64,000 nt of DNA, from assembly GCA_903830285.1 (NCBI GenBank), contig CAIKTE010000219.1, forward strand, positions 1 to 64,000, given 5' to 3'. The position numbers were made by a program, and so were the translations under genes. The notes below the pieces were generated by a model. It searched no databases. It was not told the origin of the DNA and worked only from the letters and a program-made list of their open reading frames with translations. The stretch comes from an uncultured Chitinophagaceae bacterium. Lineage in GTDB: Bacteria > Bacteroidota > Bacteroidia > Chitinophagales > Chitinophagaceae. Below, piece after piece: positions 44,862 through 52,987 of this stretch. Every line of letters starts with the position of its first letter. Positions within the stretch are counted from its first letter, which is position 1.

Positions 44862-47210
44862 CTATTCAACAATCCGCAGCTTAGCATAATTCAACATGAT
44901 CTTTTTTTCGCCATTTAATTCAAATTCTATCGTTGCAATGGGATTATGTGCGCTGCCTTCCAATTTCTTTACGATACCAAATCCGAATTTCTGATGTTCT
45001 ACTTTATTGCCTTCTTCTAAAAACGAAGTATCGCTAGCCACAAAATCTTTAGAAGGAACATGTGCCACCACTTTATTGGATGGCGGTGTGATAGGTAAAT
45101 ATTCAGGTTTCTTTGCTGCCGATTTATTTGGTGGCGGTCCGTATCTTTTTTCTGCATTCGCAGCATCACCAAAGCCTCTTTGTGCTTTTTGAAATGCATT
45201 ACCATTACTCCATTCGTTGCCGGCATTATTTCTGGCGCCGCCCCCTGCATAAGATTTGTCAATATGCTCTTCGGGCATTTCTTCTAAAAAACGACTAGGC
45301 TCATTTTGAACAAGCTGACCAAATCGATAGCGTGCATTCGCATAAGTTAACCATAATCTTTGTTTGGCTCTGGTAACTGCCACATAAAACAGCCTTCTTT
45401 CTTCTTCCAGTTCTTCACGCGTGTTAATGCTCATGGCATTCGGGAAAAGAGTTTCTTCAATGCCTCCAACAAATACACAAGCAAACTCCAATCCTTTGGC
45501 GGCATGTATCGTCATCAATTTTACAGAATCAGCATCTTCTTTGTCATTATCTGCATCAGTTAATAAAGTGATCTGTTGTAAATAACTTCCCAGGGTTTTG
45601 CTTCCTACTTCACCGTCTTCATTATCCGGACTTTCGGTCCATTCCTTAATTGAATTCAATAACTCCTGAATATTTTCGTACCGTGCTAGTCCTTCTGTTG
45701 TTTTATCGTTGAATAATTCTTTTACCAGATTGGTATGCTTTCCTACTTGAGTTGCCACATCATAAGCATTCTTATCGGTAAGCATGGTTTGAAAATATTT
45801 GATCATCGTTACAAAATTCTGTAACGCTTCCAATGTGCCCGCTTTAAAACCATATTTCGCTGCTTCGGCTATCACTTCAAATAGGGTGATGTTTTGTTCA
45901 TTCGCAACGATCACACATTTCTCGATGGTTGTTTTACCGATCCCTCGAACTGGATAATTGATAATTCTTTTGAGCGCTTCTTCGTCTCTGGTATTCACGA
46001 TCACACGCAAATAAGCAACGATGTCTTTTATTTCTTTGCGCTGATAAAAACTCAGTCCGCCGTAAATTTTATACACGATACCCATTCTGCGTAAGCTCTC
46101 TTCAAATGCACGGCTCTGTGCGTTGGTGCGGTAAAGAATTGCAAAATCTTTATTGTAATAATGATTGCGGAGTTTTTGTTCCTGAATGGTATCAGCCACA
46201 AATTTCCCTTCTTCATTATCCGTCATGGTACGGACCAATTTTATTTTTTCACCCGTTTCATTTTCAGTCCACAGGTTTTTAGGGATCTGTCCTTTGTTAT
46301 TTTTAATTACTTCATTGGCCACACCCAGAATACTCTGACTGCTTCTGTAATTCTGTTCCAGCTTGATCACTTTCACATCATCATAATCTTTTTGAAAGCG
46401 CAGGATATTTTCAATGGTCGCACCGCGAAAACTATAAATGCTTTGTGCATCATCTCCCACCACACAAATGTTTTCGTGCATTGCGGCAAGCAATTTGGTT
46501 ATTTCATATTGCACCATGTTTGTATCCTGATACTCATCAACCAAAACATATTTAAACTTGCGCTGATACTTTACCAGTGCATCGTTATGATGTTTCAATA
46601 ATTCATACATCTTCAGCAACAGATCATCAAAATCCATCGCGCCATTCTTAAAACATCTTGCTGCATATGCCGCATAGATCTGTGCGATCGCCGGACGATT
46701 AGCCCTTGTATCTTCCTGCTGAATATAATAATCCACGGCATATTCGGCCGGTCCTACCAATGCATTCTTTGCAGATGATATTCTGTTATGCACCACATTG
46801 GGTTTATAATGTTTATCATCCAGATTCAATTCATTGATCACTGTTTTTAAAACAGAGCGACTGTCGTCGGTATCATAAATAGTGAAATTGCTCGGATAAC
46901 CGAGAAGATGTGCTTCGCCTCTCAATATTCTGGCAAATACACTGTGAAAGGTTCCGATGTATAAATTTCTGGCTTCGCTGTTACCGAGAATTCTTTCAAT
47001 ACGCTCTTTCATTTCAGCTGCGGCCTTATTGGTAAAGGTCAGCGCCAGAATATTAAATGCATCCACGCCTTTATTCATCAGATGCGCAATGCGGGTGGTC
47101 AATACTTTTGTTTTACCACTGCCCGCACCAGCCACGATCATCAATGGCCCGTTCATGTGCAATACCGCTTCTTTCTGCGGTTCGTTCAATCCACTTAAAT
47201 AGTCAATCAT
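44862..47210 (-). CDS. uvrD: UvrD/PcrA-type ATP-dependent DNA helicase
   Basis: A 782-residue superfamily 1A helicase for excision repair and removal of recombination or transcription obstacles. All motifs are seen: Q motif LNEPQKEAV, Walker A AGAGSGKT, VDEYQDTN, IYSFRGA, EQNYRSS, TIHAAKGLEF and FYVAVTRAK. The C-terminus ends in a Tudor-like domain (VEHQKFGFGIVKKLEG) typical of PcrA, which binds RNA polymerase. Length is normal. PcrA and UvrD cannot be separated by sequence alone. Confidence 0.95.
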   Translation of the reverse strand: MIDYLSGLNEPQKEAVLHMNGPLMIVAGAGSGKTKVLTTRIAHLMNKGVDAFNILALTFTNKAAAEMKERIERILGNSEARNLYIGTFHSVFARILRGEAHLLGYPSNFTIYDTDDSRSVLKTVINELNLDDKHYKPNVVHNRISSAKNALVGPAEYAVDYYIQQEDTRANRPAIAQIYAAYAARCFKNGAMDFDDLLLKMYELLKHHNDALVKYQRKFKYVLVDEYQDTNMVQYEITKLLAAMHENICVVGDDAQSIYSFRGATIENILRFQKDYDDVKVIKLEQNYRSSQSILGVANEVIKNNKGQIPKNLWTENETGEKIKLVRTMTDNEEGKFVADTIQEQKLRNHYYNKDFAILYRTNAQSRAFEESLRRMGIVYKIYGGLSFYQRKEIKDIVAYLRVIVNTRDEEALKRIINYPVRGIGKTTIEKCVIVANEQNITLFEVIAEAAKYGFKAGTLEALQNFVTMIKYFQTMLTDKNAYDVATQVGKHTNLVKELFNDKTTEGLARYENIQELLNSIKEWTESPDNEDGEVGSKTLGSYLQQITLLTDADNDKEDADSVKLMTIHAAKGLEFACVFVGGIEETLFPNAMSINTREELEEERRLFYVAVTRAKQRLWLTYANARYRFGQLVQNEPSRFLEEMPEEHIDKSYAGGGARNNAGNEWSNGNAFQKAQRGFGDAANAEKRYGPPPNKSAAKKPEYLPITPPSNKVVAHVPSKDFVASDTSFLEEGNKVEHQKFGFGIVKKLEGSAHNPIATIEFELNGEKKIMLNYAKLRIVE

Positions 47211-47599
47211 AATTTCTTGTCATGCTGAGCTTGTCGAAGCACGCATGCGGCGAAGTTAATTGTTGCGCCTGTGATTACGAATGAATTTGCAAAACCTTGT
47301 CACTCGTTGTATTTTTTGCATGTTTCTGCTCATTCGGAGGGCTCTGCAACCGTTCTATCCCTGTCGAAGCGCCGTCGAACCTCGGCCGAATCTCAGCCGA
47401 ACCTTTGGTCATGGATTTTCCTTAAAAAATTGGTTTCTATTTGCGCTTTTTTGCCAGTTTACTATTCATAATAACGACCGTTTTCTCCAATTTATTTTTA
47501 GCCGGCTGTTTTGATACAGATTTATGAGTAATGCTTTATACGCTGGATTTCCGGGCTATCAAAATAAAATAGCTACATTCGCCCACCCAAAAAACAACC
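47211..47599. other. Gene-free region with GC-rich repeated motifs
   Basis: No convincing gene is seen in these 389 bases. GAGCTTGTCGAAGC at 47227-47240 is a sequence often dispersed in Bacteroidota genomes, and 47361-47403 holds four imperfect units of about ten bases containing CGAA, more GC-rich than their surroundings. A near-consensus box TACATTCG lies about 20-30 bases before the PhnA-like gene. Confidence 0.45.
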
Positions 47600-48178
47600 A
47601 TGAGCATAGAAAAACTATTAGCCGAAAGAAGTAATAATCAGTGCGAACTATGTACCTCAGCAGAAAGCTTAAGTATCTATGAAGTTCCTCCGCATTCCGG
47701 CAAAAATGCATACGACAGTATTTTCATCTGCGAAAAATGCAAGCAGCAATTAGATAAAAAAGAGGAATTAGACAGTAAACATTGGCAATGCCTCAATGAA
47801 AGCATGTGGAGTGAGGTTCCGGCGGTTCAGGTAGTTTCCTGGAGAATGCTTAACCGATTCAGAAATGAAACCTGGGCTTCTGAAAAAATAGATATGATCT
47901 ATCTGGATGAAGAAAATATGGCCTGGGCAAAGGAAACCGGGGATCATGAGAATTCTGCAGATGTTGATCTTCATAAAGATGCTTACGGTGCATTGTTGAG
48001 CGATGGCGATACGGTGGTGACCACCAAATCGCTGGATGTAAAAGGTTCTACCATAAATGCAAAACTCGGGACCATTGTAAGAAATATCAGGCTTGTGAAA
48101 GAAAATACTGAACAGATCGAAGGAAAAATTGATGGTCAAACCATAGTTATCTTAACCAAGTATTTGAGGAAAAAATAA
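47600..48178 (+). CDS. PhnA/YjdM-like zinc-ribbon protein
   Basis: A 192-residue protein with an N-terminal zinc ribbon (Cys15, Cys18, Cys44, Cys47) and a C-terminal PhnA/YjdM domain with the signature DGDTVVTTKSLDVKGS, KLGTIVRNIRLV and the end GQTIVILTKYLRK. Despite the name this family is not known to be needed for phosphonate breakdown, and no phn genes are present. A middle insert of about 70 residues makes it longer than E. coli YjdM. The function is unknown; metal binding is supported by the cysteines. Confidence 0.87.
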   Translation: MSIEKLLAERSNNQCELCTSAESLSIYEVPPHSGKNAYDSIFICEKCKQQLDKKEELDSKHWQCLNESMWSEVPAVQVVSWRMLNRFRNETWASEKIDMIYLDEENMAWAKETGDHENSADVDLHKDAYGALLSDGDTVVTTKSLDVKGSTINAKLGTIVRNIRLVKENTEQIEGKIDGQTIVILTKYLRKK

Positions 48179-48216
48179 CACAAAATATTTCTTGAATTCA
48201 CTGCGTGAATTTTTTA

Positions 48217-48268
48217 TTGCCACGAATGCACGAATGAGGAAATTTGATCATTCGTGCATTCGTGGCAA
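48217..48268. repeat. Intergenic palindromic element, copy B
   Basis: Perfect 21-bp inverted arms, 48217-48237 and 48248-48268, surround a ten-base loop. The core CCACGAATGCACGAAT is shared with the element at 43965-44025. It lies 39 bases after the PhnA-like stop codon. Confidence 0.82.
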
Positions 48269-48310
48269 ATTCTTCTAGTTTTCTAAAATGAATGTTTTTG
48301 CTTCTCCTTT

Positions 48311-48453
48311 GAGTGTCTGATACTCATCGTTGAGTATAAAAGCGTCTCTGTTGAGTATGAAACACTCGGCGATGAATGTTCGATAAACAAATTTGTCAGT
48401 CAGAGACTCGGCTGTGAGTATTCGAGACTCAAGCTTGAGTGTAACACTGACAA
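48311..48453. repeat. Cluster of GAGT/ACTC short repeats and nested hairpins
   Basis: A stretch dense in GAGTAT, GAGTGT, GAGACTC and ACTC words. It includes the hairpin ATACTCATCGTTGAGTAT (48320-48337), the palindrome ACTCAAGCTTGAGT (48427-48440) and outer arms TTGTCAGT (48393-48400) and ACTGACAA (48446-48453). A short frame through it is repetitive and not convincing as a gene. Confidence 0.5.
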
Positions 48454-48465
48454 GTTTGCAGTATT

Positions 48466-49056
48466 CTATTCTCTTACAATATCAAGGATGCCAACAGGCG
48501 AATAAAAATATTGTCCGTCCTCATTCTGTCTATACACTTTTCTTACCACATCCATTCCCTTCACCACTTTACCAAAAGCAGCATAGCCTTGCCGGTCTTC
48601 AATATTTTCGCCGCCATAATCCAGGCCCGGCTGATCGCCTACGCAAATAAAGAATTCTGTGCCGGCGGTTCCCGGTGCCAATCTTGCCAATGAGATCACG
48701 CCATTCTTGTGCAATATTTTTGTTTGTTGGGTTGTTTCGTGCGGAATGCCTTTTAATTGTGCAGCTAGTTTATTATTTGTTTTCCAGATGCCGCCCTGGA
48801 TCAATTCTGTTTTAGGTGCATTACTTGGCTGGTTCTCATCATTCAATACCCTGTAAAAAGAACTGCGTTTAAAATATCCTGAATCGATATAAGATAAAAA
48901 AGCGGCCACCGTCTTGGGTGCCTGATCGGGATACAATTCAATTTCAATATCACCATATTCTGTTTGAATGGCAATATGCGGATTCTTATATTTTGTTGCA
49001 CAAGCGCTCAACAAAAAAACAAATACGATAAGAATATTTTTCATGATCCGTTTCAT
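48466..49056 (-). CDS. Lipoprotein peptidyl-prolyl cis-trans isomerase (cyclophilin type)
   Basis: A 196-residue cyclophilin anchored as a lipoprotein: the signal MKRIMKNILIVFVFLLSAC gives lipidated Cys19. The cyclophilin domain follows (IAIQTEYGDIEIELYPDQAP, TVAAFLSYIDSGYF, GTAGTEFFICVGDQPGLDYG, AAFGKVVKGMDVV), although the Arg-Val-Phe active-site region is partly altered (SSFYRVLND). It probably assists folding in the periplasm or at the outer membrane. The start at 49056 was chosen over a longer frame because it begins the lipoprotein signal. Confidence 0.9.
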   Translation of the reverse strand: MKRIMKNILIVFVFLLSACATKYKNPHIAIQTEYGDIEIELYPDQAPKTVAAFLSYIDSGYFKRSSFYRVLNDENQPSNAPKTELIQGGIWKTNNKLAAQLKGIPHETTQQTKILHKNGVISLARLAPGTAGTEFFICVGDQPGLDYGGENIEDRQGYAAFGKVVKGMDVVRKVYRQNEDGQYFYSPVGILDIVRE

Positions 49057-49098
49057 ACTATCAAAATTCAAGTTTCTTTCTGTGATAATAAAAATAAA

Positions 49099-49122
49099 AA
49101 GAGCGATATCTCTATCGCTCTT
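49099..49122 (-). terminator. Intrinsic terminator of the small membrane protein gene
   Basis: A perfect 10-bp stem (AAGAGCGATA / TATCGCTCTT) with loop TCTC is followed on the minus strand by a T run. It ends the transcript of the 141-residue membrane protein and separates it from the PPIase gene. Confidence 0.86.
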
Positions 49123-49147
49123 CAATTTTTGTTTATTTAATTTCTGA

Positions 49148-49573
49148 TCATGATTTGCTTCCCCAACTATTTGCCCAACCAACTGCAGCGCCGGTAATAG
49201 CAGTTACAACTACGGCTCCCAAGACATCTGCACAAAAAGAATATTTTGAAAGCAGTTGAGTAACTCCGTATGAGGTTAAGTCGTACGACAAAGACATCAA
49301 TAAACCCAATACTGCTCCTCCCAGAGCTCCGGCAACAACGGAGCTGATATTAGCCCATTTATTATAAATGTAAGAGAGGGTTAATCCGCTGAATATATTT
49401 CCAAGAGCCAGGGCCCACCAAACAAATCCACCCATTGGACGGCTAACGTTTGTAGCAAGTCCGGGATGAGCGTCCATATAATTCATCAACAACATACCAT
49501 AAACTACATAGCCTGCGATAAATGAAGCAATGCCTCCGATAATTCCGGAAACCAGAAATTTTTGAATGTTCAT
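49148..49573 (-). CDS. Small multi-pass membrane protein of unknown function
   Basis: A 141-residue inner-membrane protein with four predicted helices, the first in FLVSGIIGGIASFIAGYVVYG and the last in ADVLGAVVVTAITGAAVGWA. It resembles glycine-rich DUF1761-type proteins but I cannot name it with confidence. The ATG at 49573 was preferred to an upstream TTG. A strong terminator follows it, so it looks monocistronic. No neighbour suggests a function. Confidence 0.72.
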   Translation of the reverse strand: MNIQKFLVSGIIGGIASFIAGYVVYGMLLMNYMDAHPGLATNVSRPMGGFVWWALALGNIFSGLTLSYIYNKWANISSVVAGALGGAVLGLLMSLSYDLTSYGVTQLLSKYSFCADVLGAVVVTAITGAAVGWANSWGSKS

Positions 49574-49683
49574 ATGCAATCTTTTTAGGGTAATGAATAA
49601 AATGCCTCTAACAAAATAGAAATTAGATCTCGTATTTGCAATAGCGGAAGATTGGGTGTGGACAAACTGCGGAGTAATCGCTG

Positions 49684-51243
49684 TTATGAACGATAATTTC
49701 TCTTTCGGCCTTTCTTGAATTTATTTTGAATGATCTCGCTCATGGGTTTTTTGTGCACCTTGCTTTCAACCCAGGAAATAATATCGAGATATGCAAAAGA
49801 CCTTGTTTCGAAGCGGTTTTTCTCTAGATGCTTAATGCTGTTTAAAAACTTTACCAATTCGGGTTGCAATTGTTTTGGAGAAACGTCAAAGCTGTTCCTT
49901 AAAAACTTAAACATTGTTTCTTCCACAACGGTCAGGTTTTTCATCTTGGCCATAAAGCGATACACCGATTTAATTAATGATTCGATGATCTCTGTATTTC
50001 CCAGTTCATAATGTGCCATCAGGTGTAATACCCGTGCATAGCATTGCAGGTCGACCCTAAGGTCCATTGGGCCGTTAATTATTTTTTGTAAATAGTCGAT
50101 CGATGCATTATAGTTGCCGTTTCCGAAATGCAATGTTGCAAACTTGTAATTGAAAACAAGAATTCGGTGCCTGTCTACATACATCGAATATTCCTGCAAT
50201 TTTCTTTCAATATGCGGGATCAATGCAACGCCTTCTTTAAATGTGCCCTGCATCAGATGCAAATTAATTTTGGCACTGTTGATATAAATAGAAGTATGTG
50301 ATCTGAAGTTATCATGTTGTTTGGCCGCTTCTGTTTTTGCAAATGCTTCAAACCTTTTGATCGCTTTATCAAAAAGCTGATAGTTGCGCAAATCAAAATG
50401 TGCGTTCAATAAATTATGCATTCCCTTGATGAAGTGACCTGTTTCAACGGCTTTCATCTGCGGTTCTTCATCATAGAGATCGATCCATTTCTGACTATAT
50501 CTATAGTACATCAAAAAATCCTGCCGAATAAAAGCATACCAGCAATAACATTGATAGAGATATAATTTTTCGTAGAATCCATTTACCGCATTTACATCCT
50601 GCGGCAATTGATTTTTAAAATATACTTTGATATCTTCTTCATCAATTTCATTTCTTGCATGTCCGTTAATAACATACCATCGATATAAAAGCAATGCCAG
50701 ATTTGATAAACGTGTAACACGATTGATATGATCGCTGATGGCCAGCGCTTCCTGTGTCATCACTTCTGTTTTATCGGTAGAACTTCTGGTGATGTGAAGC
50801 GTTTCGATCTTCTTTTCTAATGAAATTGCCTGTACCAGAAAATTAAATTTCTGATTGGCTTTCGCGATCTCTTTTGCTCTTTCTAAAATGCGAAGGCTTT
50901 GCAGTTTCAAGCCTTTATTATACAACAATCTTGCATTGTCTAAATGTTCACTTAATTGCAGGTCTACATTCTCGGTTGTTTTGAGTAAACGAAGACTTGC
51001 CAATAATTCTTTATATAAGTGATTTTTTAGATTGGCCAGCTGAGGCTTGGTGACGCCGGGCAATTTTTTGAGCAACAATTTCTCGTCATATTCCGGTAAT
51101 TTGTCCAAAACATCGAACAATTGGATGATCTTAAGGTCCTGTTTTCCCGAACTTCTTTTGATATAAAGCTTAAAATGGCGCTTTTCCGACTTCTCCAGCG
51201 TTAAAACCAATTGAAATAATATGTCGGAAAACCTGTTGGACAT
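49684..51243 (-). CDS. Helical-repeat (TPR-like) protein of unknown function
   Basis: A 519-residue cytosolic, almost entirely alpha-helical protein. The N-terminus (FQLVLTLEKSEKRHFKLYIK) and the pattern of paired helices through the rest (for example ARLLYNKGLKLQSLRILERA) suggest TPR-like repeats that bind proteins. The very basic C-terminus ends KFKKGRKRNYRS. I recognise it as a type frequent in Bacteroidota but not as a characterised family. A -7-like TATTTTAG box lies about 20 bases upstream of the start. Its role is unknown. Confidence 0.75.
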   Translation of the reverse strand: MSNRFSDILFQLVLTLEKSEKRHFKLYIKRSSGKQDLKIIQLFDVLDKLPEYDEKLLLKKLPGVTKPQLANLKNHLYKELLASLRLLKTTENVDLQLSEHLDNARLLYNKGLKLQSLRILERAKEIAKANQKFNFLVQAISLEKKIETLHITRSSTDKTEVMTQEALAISDHINRVTRLSNLALLLYRWYVINGHARNEIDEEDIKVYFKNQLPQDVNAVNGFYEKLYLYQCYCWYAFIRQDFLMYYRYSQKWIDLYDEEPQMKAVETGHFIKGMHNLLNAHFDLRNYQLFDKAIKRFEAFAKTEAAKQHDNFRSHTSIYINSAKINLHLMQGTFKEGVALIPHIERKLQEYSMYVDRHRILVFNYKFATLHFGNGNYNASIDYLQKIINGPMDLRVDLQCYARVLHLMAHYELGNTEIIESLIKSVYRFMAKMKNLTVVEETMFKFLRNSFDVSPKQLQPELVKFLNSIKHLEKNRFETRSFAYLDIISWVESKVHKKPMSEIIQNKFKKGRKRNYRS

Positions 51244-51332
51244 GATAGTGATTTTGACCTAAAATACAGTGCCAGTAAGGATTTTAAGAAAACTTTTTCA
51301 GTTTTGCCATCAACAAAACAGCAAGATGTTGT

Positions 51333-51364
51333 TTTGAATCCCATAAAATTGGTCATTACTTTTA
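51333..51364 (+). promoter_or_regulatory. Promoter of an orphan small RNA
   Basis: TTTG at 51333-51336, a 20-base spacer and TACTTTTA at 51357-51364, one base from the -7 consensus. It points into a region with no plus-strand gene, towards a terminator at 51504-51538. Confidence 0.6.
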
Positions 51365-51369
51365 CATAG

Positions 51370-51538
51370 TAATTGAGGCAAAAGATATAGCAAGCAATCG
51401 TTAGAGCAAAAATCGTTAGGGGCCTTAATTCGAAAACGCAAGCTGCTTAGTCAGCTTTCAACATCAAATTCTAAGAATTTTCATATGGCAAGCAATCGTT
51501 AGGGGTCAGTCCGTTTCTACGGAAGGGCCTATTTTTTT
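51370..51538 (+). ncRNA. Candidate small non-coding RNA of about 170 nt
   Basis: Between a consensus-spaced promoter and an intrinsic terminator lies a gene-free stretch with internal structure: hairpins AAGCTG/CAGCTT (51440-51457) and AAATTC/GAATTT (51466-51480), and a direct repeat GCAAGCAATCGTTAG at 51390-51404 and 51488-51502, with a third partial copy ATCGTTAGGGG at 51412-51422. No plus-strand gene follows for almost 1 kb, so it is not a leader. It is not a tRNA, tmRNA or SRP RNA by inspection. A 6S-like or Bacteroidota-specific RNA is possible. Confidence 0.5.
51504..51538 (+). terminator. Intrinsic terminator of the candidate small RNA
   Basis: A two-part stem (GGTC/GGCC with one wobble, then TCCGT/ACGGA after a small internal loop) with loop TTCT is followed by TA and seven T residues in all. 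Confidence 0.72.
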
Positions 51539-51590
51539 ATACGGCGGCGCTAAAGTAACTGATTATTTTCTTAATCAAGCATATTCATAA

Positions 51591-51620
51591 AAAAATCCTG
51601 AAACAATTTTCAGGATTTTT
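51591..51620 (-). terminator. Intrinsic terminator downstream of tRNA-Gln
   Basis: A 13-bp stem, AAAAATCCTGAAA with its complement, and a four-base loop. It lies ten bases beyond the tRNA 3' end on the minus strand and is symmetric enough to act in both directions. Confidence 0.82.
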
Positions 51621-51629
51621 TGTTTGGTG

Positions 51630-51703
51630 TGGTTACCCGACCTGGATTCGAACCAAGACAGTCAGAACCAGAATCTGAAGTACTACCATTATACTATCGG
51701 GCA
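51630..51703 (-). tRNA. tRNA-Gln (anticodon CUG), CCA encoded
   Basis: On the minus strand the acceptor pair TGCCCGA/TCGGGTA closes a full cloverleaf. The D arm contains TAATGGTAGTAC, the anticodon stem TCAGA/TCTGA holds loop TTCTGGT with anticodon CTG for codon CAG, and the T arm has GGTTCGAATCC. The 3' CCA is encoded. A 7-of-8 -7 box (TAAATTCG on the minus strand, 51712-51719) lies eight bases upstream. Length is 71 bases plus CCA, usual for this tRNA. Confidence 0.95.
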
Positions 51704-51764
51704 ATGAAGCGCGAATTTACGAATTATCGTTTTCAATTAATGAATTGTTGCAATAAAATTATTC

Positions 51765-52325
51765 TTATTCCATCAAATGCCCCATTCCCAAACCGGGAAT
51801 CTTCCCTTCTATAGGTGCAAAAAACGCTATGATCTTACGGAAATCCTCTTCTTCTTGGTCAGAAGTATAAAAGGGCTCAGATAATATCAATTTCCGGTTT
51901 TTAAAATCAAAGCCAGCCATCACGATCGGAACCTTTGCTCCCTTGGCGATATAATAAAACCCTGTTCTCAACTTATCAACCTTTTGCCTGGTGCCCTCGG
52001 GGGACAGGGCCAGAATGAATTTTTTGTTTTGATTGAACAATTCTACAGCTTGTTCTACCAGATTTTGTTTACTGAAACGGTCAACCGGCGTACCTCCTAA
52101 AGACTTGAATATAAAGCCGAATGGCCCGTCGAACAGCTCTTTCTTTCCGAAGAATTTTGCATCACTGATCCCTATAACAGATCTGTAAAGCACGCCTATT
52201 ACAATATCCCATCCACTGGTATGTGGCGCAACAACGATCACACATTTTTTGATCTCTTGCTTAAATCTGGGCTGGGTATCCCATCCAAATAAACGAAGGC
52301 TGGCTATTGCAAATAATTTAAACAA
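51765..52325 (-). CDS. Lysophospholipid / 1-acylglycerol-3-phosphate acyltransferase family
   Basis: A 186-residue PlsC-family acyltransferase. Motif I is HTSGWD (the HX4D catalytic pair), the acceptor-binding region is FKSLGGTPVDR, and the SPEGTR motif follows, all in the usual order. It is short, and its N-terminus has only a weak membrane segment, so it may bind the inner membrane peripherally. It probably acylates a lysophospholipid or another lipid acceptor. It sits upstream of tRNA-Gln on the same strand. Confidence 0.9.
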   Translation of the reverse strand: MFKLFAIASLRLFGWDTQPRFKQEIKKCVIVVAPHTSGWDIVIGVLYRSVIGISDAKFFGKKELFDGPFGFIFKSLGGTPVDRFSKQNLVEQAVELFNQNKKFILALSPEGTRQKVDKLRTGFYYIAKGAKVPIVMAGFDFKNRKLILSEPFYTSDQEEEDFRKIIAFFAPIEGKIPGLGMGHLME

Positions 52326-52498
52326 GCGTTAAGGGTTTAAGAACTGTCAAGATACTATTTTGTTGATATAAAATGCTGTTTAATCGACCAGTTCTCATTT
52401 TTTTATTTTCCCGGATAAATGAAATATTCGCCCTCTTTTAGCGTTATTAATTAGCTATTTTCTAATTAATTTAAGTTTTCCACTAAAAAGAGCGCCTT

Positions 52499-52972
52499 AT
52501 GCCTCCCATCAGAACGTTTACAGGATCGGATATTGCCGTAATCATGCAAAACATATCCGGCATCAGAATGATGTTGCCCAATCATGTAAAATTAAAGCCT
52601 ACTGAAAGAAGAAGTATGTTCAAACTCAATACAAAAAAACAGGCTTTTGTTGAGTCGGCATTAAAGTACATGAAAACAAGACCTGAAACCGTTCCTCCCT
52701 TTATTAATGTTCAAACATGCAATAATTACTTGCAATTGTACCACCAATACGAGGAATTGATCTGTGAATTAGAAAAGATCCAGAAATTAATGGACGATGT
52801 AAAGCTTCAGCTAGGCAATGAAGTAATGAATATGACAAAAGCTTATTTCCACAATGCCCGATTTGCTTCACAATCAGGCGTTAAGACCGCTGATCCCATC
52901 TACCAACAATTAAAGATCAACTACGCCGTAGGCAGAAACAGTAAAAAGAATATTTCTACAGATAAGATCTAG
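52499..52972 (+). CDS. Conserved protein of unknown function
   Basis: A 157-residue cytosolic, mainly helical protein. The core (RRSMFKLNTKKQAFVESALKY, RPETVPPFINV, then helices around LICELEKIQKLMDDVKLQLG) resembles an uncharacterised family I have seen widely in Bacteroidota, whose members share the VPPF segment. There are no cysteine clusters, catalytic motifs or signal peptide. The gene is isolated between a divergent acyltransferase and the convergent hybrid kinase. A box resembling the -7 element lies about 65 bases upstream. Confidence 0.68.
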   Translation: MPPIRTFTGSDIAVIMQNISGIRMMLPNHVKLKPTERRSMFKLNTKKQAFVESALKYMKTRPETVPPFINVQTCNNYLQLYHQYEELICELEKIQKLMDDVKLQLGNEVMNMTKAYFHNARFASQSGVKTADPIYQQLKINYAVGRNSKKNISTDKI

Positions 52973-52987
52973 TGTCTCTTTCCTCTT

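Noticed and set aside
46161-46601. 146-codon plus-strand frame inside uvrD
   Set aside because: It lies wholly opposite conserved helicase motifs; codon content and composition fit an antisense shadow.
48393-48650. Short plus-strand frame opposite the PPIase gene
   Set aside because: It starts in the GAGT/ACTC repeat, gives a repetitive low-complexity protein and overlaps a clear lipoprotein gene on the other strand.
51370-51538. Possible tmRNA, because a GCTGCTTAG (Ala-Ala-stop-like) string is present
   Set aside because: There is no tRNA-like end with a GGTTCGA T loop or CCA, and the tag frame does not match known tags.
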